Positions 1-11,098 of a stretch of DNA of 64,000 nt are shown here, piece after piece. Numbering within the stretch: position 1 is the stretch's first letter; each line of letters opens with the position of its first letter. The stretch lies in the NCBI RefSeq assembly GCF_932274485.2, contig NC_065882.2:29840890-29904889 (forward strand), given 5' to 3'. The notes beneath the pieces were generated by a model. The model had not been told where the DNA came from and did not search any database. It saw nothing but the letters and a program-made list of their open reading frames with translations. A program made the position numbers and the translations under genes. Origin of the DNA: Patella vulgata. Its lineage: Eukaryota; Mollusca; Gastropoda; Patellidae.

Positions 1-780
1 TTATATGTTGTATAATTTACTGCAGCAAAACGCATTGCATTATGTATAACGATAGTTAATTAGTTGTCTGAGGCCATTAGTGTGGTCTGCGTCCATAGTT
101 TTAAGTCGTGGTCATTTCCGGTTATGGCGGCAACGAAAACATGTGCTTTTTAAAGAGTTAGGGCAGAAACTAATCGCTAATCGTTCAAAAACCGTTTCTC
201 GGCTCCGTTAATGCAAGGTAGTAAGGAATATGGTTTTCTGAATTGAACGGCAGTTGAGGACGAGTGGTTGGACTTTTAGGTTTAGTGTATTAGTATGGTA
301 AATCAGTAAAGACAGGCTGTTAATCGAACATGGTGAATCAAGTGTAAACTGTAATGTCCGACAGTAGTAGGCCTATCACCTGTACAGTCAGTATTGTATT
401 AATGGTTTAACAGTTCTAATGGTTCTAATGTATGGACATCCTATAGAGTTGTAAAGGAACAACAAACGGCAAAAGGTACATTGGACTATTGTTTTAATTA
501 CAGCTGCTATAATTAGCCTTAAAGTTGTATTTCATGAATTTACATCTACATTTTTGATAGTTTCGATATGAAATGAAATATGGCATTGCAAAAAACACCA
601 AAAATGACTTTTTCAAGGCGTTGAAAAACCTTTCTTTCGCGAAAAGTCAAAAATCACAACTTTGAGCCTCCATAAAAAAATAAAAAAATTCATCCGATTT
701 TGAATCTGTAAAAAGTTTTGTGAGAAGAATGATGAGATCTACTTGAAAAACTAATAAAATCAAATGTATAATCATAATCT
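1..780. other. Unannotated AT-rich flank
   Basis: I see no convincing reading frame, inverted ends or tandem structure in this stretch. It is AT-rich, with short homopurine and homopyrimidine runs. It leads into the host repeat that receives the first hAT insertion. Confidence 0.5.
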
Positions 781-1690
781 CAAAATCACCTTTTCCACCT
801 AGTTTTATTTATAAATCCGTTTCAAATGAAATAACGTTGAATCAGATGGTTCATTTGAACGTTTCTAAAAGAAAACGTCACTAGAACGATTTAACAAATG
901 TTTAGTAACGTCTTACAGTATCAACGATGTAACGTAAAACAAAAAAAACAAAAAAAACCGGGTTGAAACCAGGGATCTTAATCGGCTGTTTTTTGTCGGC
1001 TTTAGCCGTTTGATCTTTAATCTAGCCGATGGGTAAATCAATGAACCGGCCACTAAGGTATCACGACAATTGACCACGTGACCTTTCGCCCGTACAGCAT
1101 ATTTCCGAGTTCCGACTATACACGGAAACCAATTTGTGCTACTTTGTTATTTATATGCTTATATACTTTGTTATTTTTATATATATTAACATGTGCTTAC
1201 GAATAAAATAATTAAAAAAAACATTTGTATGTACTTGTAGTTTTTACTAATTTATAACTTCCGTTTAGTTGGATGAAACCAAAAGTAGGAATATGCAATG
1301 CAAGTTGCTGAAATAATATGACTATAAATGTCGATATTATAGTGATGTATGAATACAAGTATGCAATTACAAAGGTCTTGTTTATACAGAGTTTCAGCTA
1401 TTATTATCCCAAATACATTATGCAATTAGTGAATTATGCAATTACTGTCGTGAATAGAGTATGCATAAACTAAAATGTTTGTTGTTGAAAAGATGACTAT
1501 CCGTTAGGCCTAACCGTGGCCGGTTCATTTCAAAATGGATTAAGAACCCTGGTTGAAACATTAATCTAATGTTTTAATGCAACGTTTGCCAATGAACATT
1601 AAAATAACTTCCAAAATAACATCAGGTCATTGTTAAATTACAGGAAAAAGATGTAAAATGGAAACTGTTTTACGAACTTTATTTTGAGGG
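781..1690. repeat. Host repeat copy 1, split by a hAT element
   Basis: The segments 781-969 and 1552-1690 are the two halves of a dispersed sequence whose second copy is 1897-2044 plus 5339-5400. Shared landmarks are a run ending in ggggttgaaac on the left and gttgaaacattaatct on the right. Each copy is interrupted by a hAT-type insertion at the same base. The pairing is seen by eye; how many other copies exist in the genome is unknown. Confidence 0.7.
970..1551. mobile_element. Non-autonomous hAT element, 582 bp
   Basis: The ends are near-perfect inverted repeats: CAGGGATCTTAATC at the left and, read inward from the right, CAGGGTTCTTAATC. The flanks are a perfect 8-bp target duplication, gttgaaac, at 962-969 and 1552-1559. 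An 8-bp duplication with CAGRG termini and an nTnnnnAn target is the hAT signature. No transposase is encoded, so this is a MITE-like derivative. The call is strong because both ends and the duplication agree. Confidence 0.88.
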
Positions 1691-2091
1691 TTTTTATTTT
1701 TTGGTGTAATTTCAATGTTTTTAGATTAGGAAAACAGAACGTTTTAAAAACTGAAATCCAATATAATCAATATTATAAGGTCACAAACAAATATTATTAC
1801 AAACATTCAAAGAATCATAAGTTAAACGCTACAAAGGTTATGTTAGAAGAACATAAATTACTGACGTTTACAGGTTGTCTTACCAGGCTTGGGAAATCAC
1901 GTTGAATCAGGTGTTTCAGTTGACGTTCTTGGCACAACTAATCTGAACGTTTCTAAAGCAAACATCACTAGAACGATATTAATTAATGTTTAGCAACCTT
2001 TCAGAGTATCAACAATATAACGTCATAAAAAACGGGGTTGAAACCAAGGCTCGAAATCGTTTTTTTTCGATCGAAGGCCAAAAATTGAAAA

Positions 2092-4075
2092 TCCAAGGCC
2101 AATTTTTAAGTCATGAATTATCGGCAATACTATATACCGGAAAACACCGGAAAACCACCGGAAAACACCATTTTATACTGAATACCGGAAAAACACTAAA
2201 TACCGGAAAACATCCTAAATACCGGAAAACACCCTAAATAGGTAACCCGGAGCCTGGTCCTTTATGTGCGGTTTTGGACCAAGTGAGCGCCGATGAAGGA
2301 AGGTCAAGGTCATGTTCGTTTTACAAATAGCCCCCCCCCCCCCCAAAAAAAAAAAACCAAAACATTCCGTAGGAAATAATTTTACAGAGAAAAATACTGG
2401 AAAAAAAATTTGAATTTTTTTTTTGAGAAAAATTTGGGAGAAGAAATTCTTTAAAAAAATCTGAAAAGAAATTTTTCTTTGACCGTAGGCGATCGCTCGC
2501 TTGTATGTTAATGAACTTATTTCATCAGCGCTCACCTGGTCCAAAACCACACACGAGGACCAAACTCAGCATTACTAAATAGCTACCGGAAAACTTAGAA
2601 GAGTAAACTGTGCCCGAGATTTTTTTTTAGAGAGCGAGCCGCGCCGCCCCACTCCGGGAGGGATCATCGTCAGGGTGGGACGGGGGGTGGAATTGTCCAG
2701 TCACGTGACGAACATAGATCTTCCATTCCTCAATCCATATTATTTCCACAGTCATTGTCATTAATCACAAATTACGGGATGATATACGAAAATGCAGGTT
2801 TACTTTGAAATAGTGCAAATAATACTTTTCCATCTACAATCTTCAGATCAAAGGATGCAAGTTCTTACACAGTGTAGCATAATTTGTGCAACAGAAGACA
2901 TCTCGAATATCGATTGTCGGAAAAAACATTTTCTCGGGGACATTTTTTTCCGATTACGCATTCGGTGTAAGTCTTCAGCCACCAGGAAGTGGTTAATATA
3001 GTAATGTTTTTTTACGATAGTAGTACATAAAACAAATTGGTTGCCTGAGGTTCTCGGGGGGGGGGGGGAAAGTAGCCTCATCGGCTAGAGTCCTCTATTT
3101 CACAAACAAAAACAACAATTACGCATTCGGTGTAAGTCTTCAGCCACCAGGAAGTGGTTAATATAGTAATGTTTTATTACGATAGTAGTACATAAAACAA
3201 ATTGGTTGCCTGAGGTTCTCGGGGGGAAAGTAGCCTCATCGGCTAGAGTCCTCTATTTCACAAACAAAAACAACAATTGCTTCCTTGAAAATTTATGGAT
3301 CAACCCTTTTCACAGACGTCCAGCTTACCACTTCCCGTCAATGCAGTAAGATAGAATATGTAGTTTCCTCATGGACCATTGGGCGAAAGTTGGGGTTTTC
3401 TCAAGGAAAACTGGTCAACGAGTTGGGGAATAAAGCTCGAAAAGTAATCCAGAAAAAAAATCCTGTGTGCGGCCCTCGGATTATGATGGAATATGTTGAA
3501 TATTATTATGGTTCAAGTGATTATATTTGTCCCTGGAATGAAAGTAAGCTCAGAAACAAGTAGATTTTTAGCCCTTCCACTAATTCGTACCACCCTGATG
3601 CCAGCGTTACTGGTAAGAATCAGGAGACCGGCGCAACCGGCATATAACGGGGCCCTCAGAGGGCTGTGTTTAATCTACTGAAATACTGAAACACTGAAAT
3701 CTACTAAAATTTACTGAAAATTAAAATACAAAATAAAATATGGTCAATGATGGAGGTAGACTGATTGCGTCTTTTAAAACATTCAAAACATAATAGGCAT
3801 CAACAAAATTTTGGAGAAAAAAAAATCGGAAATTTTTTATTTTTTTGGGGGGCGGGGGGGCTATTTGTAAAACGAACATCGTAATGACCTTGACCTTCCT
3901 TCATCGGCGCTCACTTGGTCCAAAACCGCACACACAGAGGACCAGGCTCCGGGTTACCTATTTAGGGTGGTTTCCGGTATTTAGGATGTTTTCCGGTATT
4001 TAGTGTTTTTCCGGTGTTTTCCAGTATTCAGTATAAAATGGTGTTTTCTGGTATATAGTATGGCCCATGAATTAT
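2092..4075. repeat. Inverted repeat arms inside the hAT composite
   Basis: Positions 2092-2345 recur in reverse complement at 3843-4075. The arms contain a short internal array of the word taccggaaaacac. A shorter third copy lies inverted at about 2505-2570, around the words gcgctcacctggtccaaaac. The arms end at poly-C or poly-G tracts (about 2330-2344 and 3848-3860). This looks like a foldback or multi-insertion structure; no clean target duplication was found for it. Confidence 0.7.
2953..3279. repeat. Tandem duplication, about 163 bp
   Basis: The unit beginning ttacgcattcggtgtaag at 2953 is repeated directly from 3119. The copies differ mainly in the length of an internal G-run. Overlapping reading frames on both strands here are by-products of the repeat. 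Confidence 0.85.
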
Positions 4076-5439
4076 GATATTATCAGCTTATTTAAAAGGT
4101 TTTAATATGTCGATCATATGTAAATCTGTTTATGGTAGATCTTGTTTCTCAGTCAAAATGTTGTTACAGGCCTGCCTATCACATCACGTTCAATATTTTT
4201 ATTACTTTTACAAAAAAAATGCATCCTTACAGTTATTGAGTTAAGGGAGAAAATTCTTATCGTACCGTTTTTAGTACGATTTTTTATTCTAAAAAATATT
4301 TAAATAATCGGCATGTGGCCATATTGAGAGTTGAAAGTATTACTATATCATCGGTAGAGCTGGGTAAAATATCAATAGTATCGATAAGATGTGCCAAAAG
4401 CACTATCGAGTACCGGTATCGTTCTCTTCGTCTATTTTTCGTGCGTGCGTAGGAGTCGACTCGATGTTTTCTGTGACTTAATCCTTCGTATATAAATAGT
4501 ATATAAATAGTACAATAGCCTACATCGGTCACTTTATATTTACTTCAAAGTCTCAATCTCAATGTAGCTTTTTAAAAAAAATGTTAAAATAAATTCACCC
4601 ACATTTAAACAATACTTTAGTTTGAAACAATAATCGCCATATCATGGAATTCGCTAAATTAGAGATACCCGGATGTGTAAATAATTCAGAGTTTTCCCCT
4701 TTCAGAATTCGTCTGCTCATTATAATTTAAATGACATAGCAATGATGGATGACAAAAACGTTTGTATTTCTTCTTTGGAAATCAAGGCTGTATTTTTTTA
4801 ATAATAATAAACAATTTACGAATTCGTGATAACAAGCTCTTTAGGCTTTTAGTATTACATTTTCTTTAGTTTTTGCACACGAATAGACAACGATTTGTCC
4901 ACCATGTTGGTATTTGTCGCGCTCACGTACGCAATGTTTTGAATCGACTCGTGCTCATTTTATTTTGGTTCCTGCACATACATAGGCCTATCAATGGTAT
5001 TTCGTCATTCAGAACCAAGGCTACATTATTTAAAAATAAAGAACAATTTATACGTAATATGAGACAGTTTATTATTAATTAGACGAACAAAAACATCTAT
5101 CGGAGTATCACAACATCGTATGATTTGACTTTAAAACACGTAACCCTGTCTTCGTTACGACCGTGAATATAAGATTGTTTCGATACCGATTATCGATAGT
5201 AAAAATAACTCTTGATACCCAGCACCAATCGGCGACCTTACATGGCTGTGGATAGTTAAAAATCGGCCACGAATCTGCGGCCAAATTCTAATATTCGAAG
5301 GCCATGGCCGCCGAGGCCGCCGGCAGTGTCGAGCCCTGGTTGAAACATTAATCTTATGTTTTAATGCAACGTTTGCTAATGATGCAAGATGTAAAGAATA
5401 TGTAAAGTAGAAATACAACTATTCATCAATCCAGTAAGA

Positions 5440-5900
5440 GTGATTATAATTTTAATCTACGTGTTTACCTCGTGATTTCTCCATTTTCGGGTGGTTATAA
5501 GTACAATAACTGAAATGCAAGTAGAAATCTCCTGAGACACGTGAAATTAAGAGATGTAAATGTGCCGAATCTAAAATGTAAGTAATTAATTGTTTTAGAT
5601 GATAGCGCATGCTAGGGTCGATTGCGATTTGTGGTAGAGCGATGGTTACTGCCAAATAAATTTCGGGATGTTATTTTTGTAAACTTCTGTATGTAAGTCG
5701 AAACGGAGTATAAGACGAATGCCGGACTTCCGCTAAAAAATGTATCGACTTATACCCTGAAAAATACAGTAATTTGGGCAGAATTTGAAACAGGTTCGGG
5801 TCGGCACGCTTTCATTCTATCGTATTACAATAACACGTAATTTTGTAGGAATATTACTGACATAAATTTGAATACCGTACGGGAATTAAATAAGAAAAAT
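5440..5900. repeat. Dispersed segment shared with 49590-50130
   Basis: This stretch matches, in reverse complement, the interior of the hAT element at 49418-50746. Shared landmarks include accgtacgggaattaaata and the words around cggagtataagac. It is probably a fragment of the same element family without recognisable ends here. Confidence 0.65.
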
Positions 5901-5959
5901 AACCAGGTGCATCTATTTGACATGCGAGAACTGCTAAAGGGTGAATCTATGCACAGCCA

Positions 5960-7080
5960 CCATATAATTAATTTTCCGACTATTACTCAGTATTATGTGA
6001 CACGTACGTGTTAAATCAAAATTTGGGAAGTAAAACTGTTTTACCGTGCGATTTATCATTCGACCATGTATTTTATGCAGGTCTTTATATAATTAAAGAC
6101 AGGTCTTTAGACAGGCGTGTGTGCTCGCTATGATCTATGTTTCTCTTATGTGTCTTTTGTATTGCGTAGGGCCTACCATATATATAAAGTTGAATTTAAT
6201 GAAATAAAAATACGGACCTTAATCTATCGTATACGGAAAGGCAAATGTAATGTTGTCATTTATAAATACCCAGCAGTCAGCGCCCAATTTGAATATCCAC
6301 GGGAATATAGAGAGTAAATCCAGCAAAAACAACAGAAATATATTTCTGCTTTATTACTAAAAAGACGTGCACTCACTGTTTGACATTTATTAAATTTATA
6401 AAAACGTGCCACGTTGCGTAAATTGTGTATCTTACCTTCAATAGCAATATCCATAAAACAGAAATCTTCATATTGATAAATAATACGGCACAACCCACTG
6501 AACAGTGTAATTTCCACACAAATGATATATTTAAACTAAAATTACTTTAGCTTTTCACTAAATTTACATCGCATACAATCCAACGATCCTCATTCCAGAA
6601 CTTGTAATTTATAATATATATATTTAAACTAAAATTACTTTAGCTTTTCACTAAATTTACATTGCATACAATCCAACGATCCTCATTCCAGAACTTGTAA
6701 TTTATAATAGCCGCTTTTATGCAATTACAAAATTGTCCCATGATCTAACATATCAAAGAAGCACATATGCCCGATAGGACACGTATATCATTTTTGGAGA
6801 CATGTCTTCTATTCTTAAGACTATACTTGGCGTTTATACTGCGTACCATATAGTCACGCTACTTATAAAGTTGCATTTAATAAAATAAAAATATTGACCT
6901 TAATCTATCGCACGAAATGCAATGTCTTCATTTATAAATATCAAACAGGTAGGCCCCAATTTAAATATCCCCGTGTATATAGCGAATAAGCCAAATTTAC
7001 CGTATGTAAATATACTGATTCTCATATATATACTTATTCTCGTAAATATAATTATTCTCGTCTTCCGACAAGTTATTATT
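5960..7080 (+). repeat. Two diverged copies of an EnSpm-like subterminal segment
   Basis: Segments at about 5975-6320 and 6820-7000 match the stretch 32800-33160 inside the EnSpm-like element. Shared words include ttaccgtgcgattt, caggtctttatat and the aataaaaatac/atggacc block. They are more diverged from each other than the two arms at 32.5 and 37.3 kb. They look like relics of an older member of the same family. Confidence 0.55.
6529..6714. repeat. 93-bp tandem duplication
   Basis: The block containing ttaaactaaaattactttag repeats at an offset of 93 bp with only a few differences. It lies between the two diverged EnSpm-like segments. Confidence 0.85.
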
Positions 7081-7190
7081 TGTGTCTTTAAATTTGTACC
7101 ATTCAAATGTCAACCCAACCATTTCAGACTTCACGCCTAACCATTTCACCAAGGTCCGTGCAGAGTAATAACTGCTTGGATCAAAGTAAC

Positions 7191-7392
7191 AATTCTATCA
7201 CATGTAAAGGCGTGCACGAGCTTATTCGCGTGTATGGGAAAACTGTTCGGTTGCTTTATTTGAGAAGATACTGATATTACACTATAAAATTTGTCAATTT
7301 TTTCTTTGAAAATTCTGACAAATTGGTAGCTCTTCAGGAAGGTTGATCATATCGCTTACCCAGTCTAGTCTGTGTATTGTACGTTTTTATAA
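7191..7392. repeat. Left member of a nearby inverted pair
   Basis: This matches 9094-9291 in reverse complement, from the word taaaaacgtacaatacac through gcaaccgaacagtttt to the region of tagaattg. The right member abuts the end of the HINE-like array. Confidence 0.75.
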
Positions 7393-7749
7393 TGGCTAGC
7401 AAATAATTTATGATATCTGAATACTTTCTGAAAGAACATATAGCTCGTTATTAGATGTTAGTTTTTAATAGGCCATTTTTTTTATGATAGTCGGATATCA
7501 ATCACAGATATCAAATATAAATCACATTAATTAGATGAACAGCCTAACGCAGCTTTGAAATGAAATGAAATGGGGTTTAACGTCCTACTGTTCTGCTCCG
7601 AACTGGGCTAATGAAGACGGGCATACGCCATACAGAGTGCTATGAGGGAAATTTTGCACGGACAGCGGCACTATCGCCTATTCTTATATCGAATACCAAC
7701 TGCTAAGGGATCTTTTAAGTGCACGCCAATCTGTACACGGGACCTCGTT

Positions 7750-9093
7750 TTTTTATACGCCCACATTGAAATGTGGTCGTATATTGTCGTCTCCGGAGGT
7801 CCAGTGTCCACAATTGCTTGTGGACGCTCTAGAGGCCAAAGTAAATATCCGATTGACCTTAAATTTATACACAGTGTATTAGGTCATGAGACGAAGAAGC
7901 CTATTGATTTTCAGCGATTTCTGATAATTACTGCTAAAGTTAATATCTGATTGACTTAAAATTTATACACAGTGTTTAAGGTCATGAGATGAAGAAGCCT
8001 ATTGATTTTCAGCGATTTCCAATAATTACTGCCAGAGTTATGGCCCTTGATCACTTCAAAAAATCTTGTGGACGCTCTAGAGGCCAAAGTTAATATCCAA
8101 TTGACCTTAAATTTATACACAGTGTTTAAGGTCATAAGACAAAGAATCCTATTGATTTTCAGCGATTACCGATAATTACCTTAAACACAGTGTATAAATT
8201 TAAAGTCAATCGGATATTAACTTTAGCCTCTAGAGCGTCCACAAGATTTTTCAGAGTGATGAAGGGACATTACTCTGACAGTAATTATCGGAAATCGCTG
8301 AAAATCAATAGGCTTCTTCGTCTCATGACCTTAAACACTGTGTATAAATTTAAAGTCAATCGGATATTACCTTTAGCCTCTAGAGCATCCACAAGATTTT
8401 TCATGACCTTAAACAGTGTGTATAAATTTAAAGTAAATAGGATATTACCTTAAGCCTCGAGAGCGTCCACAAGATTTTTCAAAGTGATCAAGGGCCATAA
8501 CTCTGCCAGTAATTATCGGAAATTGCTGAAAATCAATAGGCTTCTTCATCTCATGACCTTAAACACTGTGTATAAATTTAAAGTAAATCGGATATTACTT
8601 TAAGCCTCTAGAGCGTCCACAAGATTTTTCAAAGTGATCAAGGGCCATAACTCTGGCAGTAATTATCAGAAATCGCTGAAAATCAATAAGCTTCTTCATC
8701 TCATGACCTTAAACACTGTGTATTGGAAATCATTGAAAATCACTGGGCCTTAAACATTGTGTATAAATTTGAAGTCAATCGGATACTAACTTTAGCCTCT
8801 AGAGCATCCACAAGATTTTTTGAAGTGATCAAGGTCCATAACTCTTGCAGTAATTAAGTCTATCGGATATTAACTTTGACCTCTAGAGCGTACACAGGAT
8901 TTTTTTAAGTGATCAAGGGCCATAACTCTGGCAGAAAATCAATAGGATTCTTCGTCTCATGACCTTAAACATTGTGTATAAATTTAAAGTCAATCGGATA
9001 TTAACCTTAGCTTATAGAGCGTCCACAAGCAATTATGGACACGGACCGACGGACGGGGGCAATAACAATATACGACCACAATTCAATGTGGGC
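7750..9093. repeat. HINE/pearl-like array, family R1
   Basis: It is bounded by hairpins built on CCACATT...AATGTGG (about 7760-7775 and 9072-9092). Next to the right hairpin is a GACGG-type microsatellite run. The core is a unit of roughly 150 bp with landmarks gtggacgctctagaggcc, cacagtgtttaaggtcat and ccagagttatggccc. Units face one way at 7800-8170 and the opposite way at 8180-9040, so the array as a whole could fold back. The layout of terminal hairpin, tetranucleotide run and tandem core fits pearl/HINE elements of molluscs; that assignment is by architecture only. Confidence 0.65.
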
Positions 9094-9333
9094 GTATAAA
9101 AACGTACAATACACAAACAGGGTAGGCGATATGATCAACGCTTCCCGAAGAGCTACCAATTTATCAGAATTTCAAAAAAGAATTTGACAAATCTTATAGT
9201 TTAATATTAGTATCTTCTCAAATAAAGCAACCGAACAGTTTTCTAATACGTGCAAATAAGCTCGTGCACCTCTTATATGTATAAATAGAATTGACAGCTG
9301 TCCTTGTCAGATCCTCCGTCCTGCTTCACTGAC

Positions 9334-9599
9334 CCGGGGGGTTGGATGGCCGAATGGTTAGCATGTGCGTGCTGTATCATAAGGCCTGTCATTGAGTCAA
9401 CTGGCGTGGTTTCGAATCCCCGGTTGTACGTGACAAAGAGTAGAGTCGCCTGTCCACCCTGTGGGTTTTCTCCGAGTCCTCCGGGTAAAGACCCCTACAC
9501 GCAAGCGAATTATTGAAATAAAATTAAACCATGTGTTGGTCCCGAAATGACCTGGTTTGTGTCGAGTGGACGTTTAACCCCATTTCTCTCTCTCTCTCT
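9334..9599 (+). mobile_element. tRNA-derived SINE (family A), inserted in SINE B
   Basis: The head has an A-box-like tggccgaatggttagc and a B box ggtttcgaatcccc, as in a Ser/Leu-type tRNA. A GC-rich central block (gggttttctccg...) and a (TC)n tail follow. An 11-bp duplication, gcttcactgac at 9323-9333 and gcatcactgac at 9600-9610, flanks it. The central block is shortened compared with the copies at 42388 and 47053. Confidence 0.88.
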
Positions 9600-9745
9600 G
9601 CATCACTGACAAGGGGGAATCACGAAGGAATATCTGGATGAACTTTCCCGGCCAATGCAGGGATCAAACACCCGACTTCCAGGCTAGCGAGCCAGCGTCT
9701 TACCCACTTAGCCATAGTGCCCCTCCAACGAACGCAGCTTTGAAA

Positions 9746-10530
9746 CGAACAGCATTGTAATTTTATATTTGATTAAACTTCACATTTCATTTAGACCTTA
9801 GACAATTTTCTTCTGATTTTGATGAAACTTGAAATATAAGTTTATAACCCAAAGATCTTGGTTCCTTTCGATATTCGCGCATATCTGATTGTAACCTCCT
9901 GAATTATGGCCCCTAATTGAACGAAAAATTGTGTTTTTAGCTTGAGGTCCCTCTAGAGGTCACAATTATTATCCGATTTAAAAAAAAACGTTTGAATATA
10001 TCACCTTTGTATCTAAAGGATGGTTGAGTTGGAATTTCGTGAAAATCAGACTAAAACTGACAGACAAAATGGTAGCGTAAAGATATGGTATATCAAGGTT
10101 GTGGACCTTCTAGAGGTGACAATATTCTTCTGATTTTGTTGAAACTTAAAATGTAAGTTTATAACCCAAAGATCTTGGTTCCTTTCGATATTTGCGCACA
10201 TCGGATCCTAACTTACTGAATCATGGCCCCTGATTGTACGAAAAATCTCTTTTTGTTTAGCTTGTTCTCTATCCATCTCTTGCAAAATGTGGCCGTATCC
10301 TGCCTGGCAGCCGATGGTTGTATTTATCGTCTACAAGCTGCAATTGTGAATTGATCATCTTGTTGTTTTATGGCACGTCAGCACCAAACGGGCTATATTG
10401 CCTCAAACATATGATGAATTTTACGAGACAAATTAAAACAATGTCACACAAAATGTATTTATATATGTAAACAAAAACAAATATCACAGAAAAAATATCT
10501 AAAAAGCAAATGTATCAAATCTTTTATATA
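9746..10530. repeat. HINE-like core units, family R3
   Basis: Two or three units of about 200 bp carry the landmarks aacccaaagatcttggttcc and gaattatggcccct. The same units recur at 55360-56030. A partial R2-like piece (aatgtggccgtatcctgcc) follows at about 10285-10370. No coding sequence is visible. Confidence 0.6.
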
Positions 10531-10544
10531 TATACTCAGCCAAA

Positions 10545-11076
10545 TTAAAAACTTGACACTGATGAATTTCAACAAAAATTTTTTTCTTGTAAGTCAAATA
10601 AATTTTAAAGTGTTTCTAACGATAGTAAGTAGTAAGAAGCCTTTAATTTCATAAAATTGTAAAGTCACGTGGATCACGTGACTTTTGGGCATATAAAGAT
10701 GAAAAACATGAAAAACACGTGCAAACATAAACTCGTGAGGTCAATCGATGCAAGTTTGCTTAAACTGAACATGCACACGTAACTTGAACTGGAAAAACAA
10801 ATTAAAAGTGTTAAAAACTTGACACTGATGAATTTCAACAAAATTTTTTTTCTTGTAAGTCAAATAAATTTTAAAGTGTTTCTAACGATAGTAAGTAGTA
10901 AGAAGCCTTTAATTTCATAAAATTGTAAAGTCACGTGGATCACGTGACTTTTGGGCATATAAAGATGAAAAACATGAAAAACATGTGCAAACATAAACTC
11001 GTGAGGTCAATCGATGCAAGTTTGCTTAAACTGAACATGCACACGTAACTTGAACTGGAAAAACAAATTAAAATTG
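10545..11076. repeat. 266-bp tandem duplication in the Tc1 leader
   Basis: Two adjacent copies differ by a handful of bases. Each contains the palindromic core cacgtggatcacgtg and ends just before the transposase start. The second copy brings an extra near-complete terminal-repeat sequence to about 10811-10826. Confidence 0.93.
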
Positions 11077-11098
11077 TTATTTTCATCTTTGTTAGAAA

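Larger units (their letters stand above)
2045..5338. mobile_element. Composite hAT element, 3.3 kb
   Basis: The left end CAAGGCTCGAAA and the inverted right end CAGGGCTCGACA are flanked by a perfect 8-bp duplication, gttgaaac, at 2037-2044 and 5339-5346. The interior has no transposase. It carries a large palindromic insertion (arms about 2092-2345 and 3843-4075), a G/C homopolymer at its core and a tandem duplication at 2953-3279. The internal sequence is unlike the hAT at 970-1551, so it is a different family that used the same target word. Its terminal sequence resembles that of the element at 12796-13835. Confidence 0.82.
7561..9730 (-). mobile_element. tRNA-derived SINE (family B), split by two insertions
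   Basis: The outer flanks carry a perfect 15-bp target duplication, aacgcagctttgaaa, at 7546-7560 and 9731-9745, which fixes the original insertion. On the minus strand the tRNA-like head with its B box is at about 9611-9724, a central piece lies at 9292-9333, and the 3' body and catttc tail are at 7561-7750. Two later insertions separate these parts: a HINE-like block with flanking sequence (about 7750-9291) and SINE A (9334-9599). Intact relatives lie at 48918-49294 and 55497-55860. Confidence 0.85.

Noticed and set aside
7790-9040. Array of similar units considered as CRISPR-like
   Set aside because: Units are about 150 bp, contiguous and in both orientations, without short repeats and unique spacers. 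The genome is eukaryotic.
9340-9430. tRNA-like sequences in SINE heads (also at 42388, 47053, 48918, 55500)
   Set aside because: A and B boxes are present but the cloverleaf is not complete and SINE bodies follow. They are SINE promoters, not functional tRNA genes.
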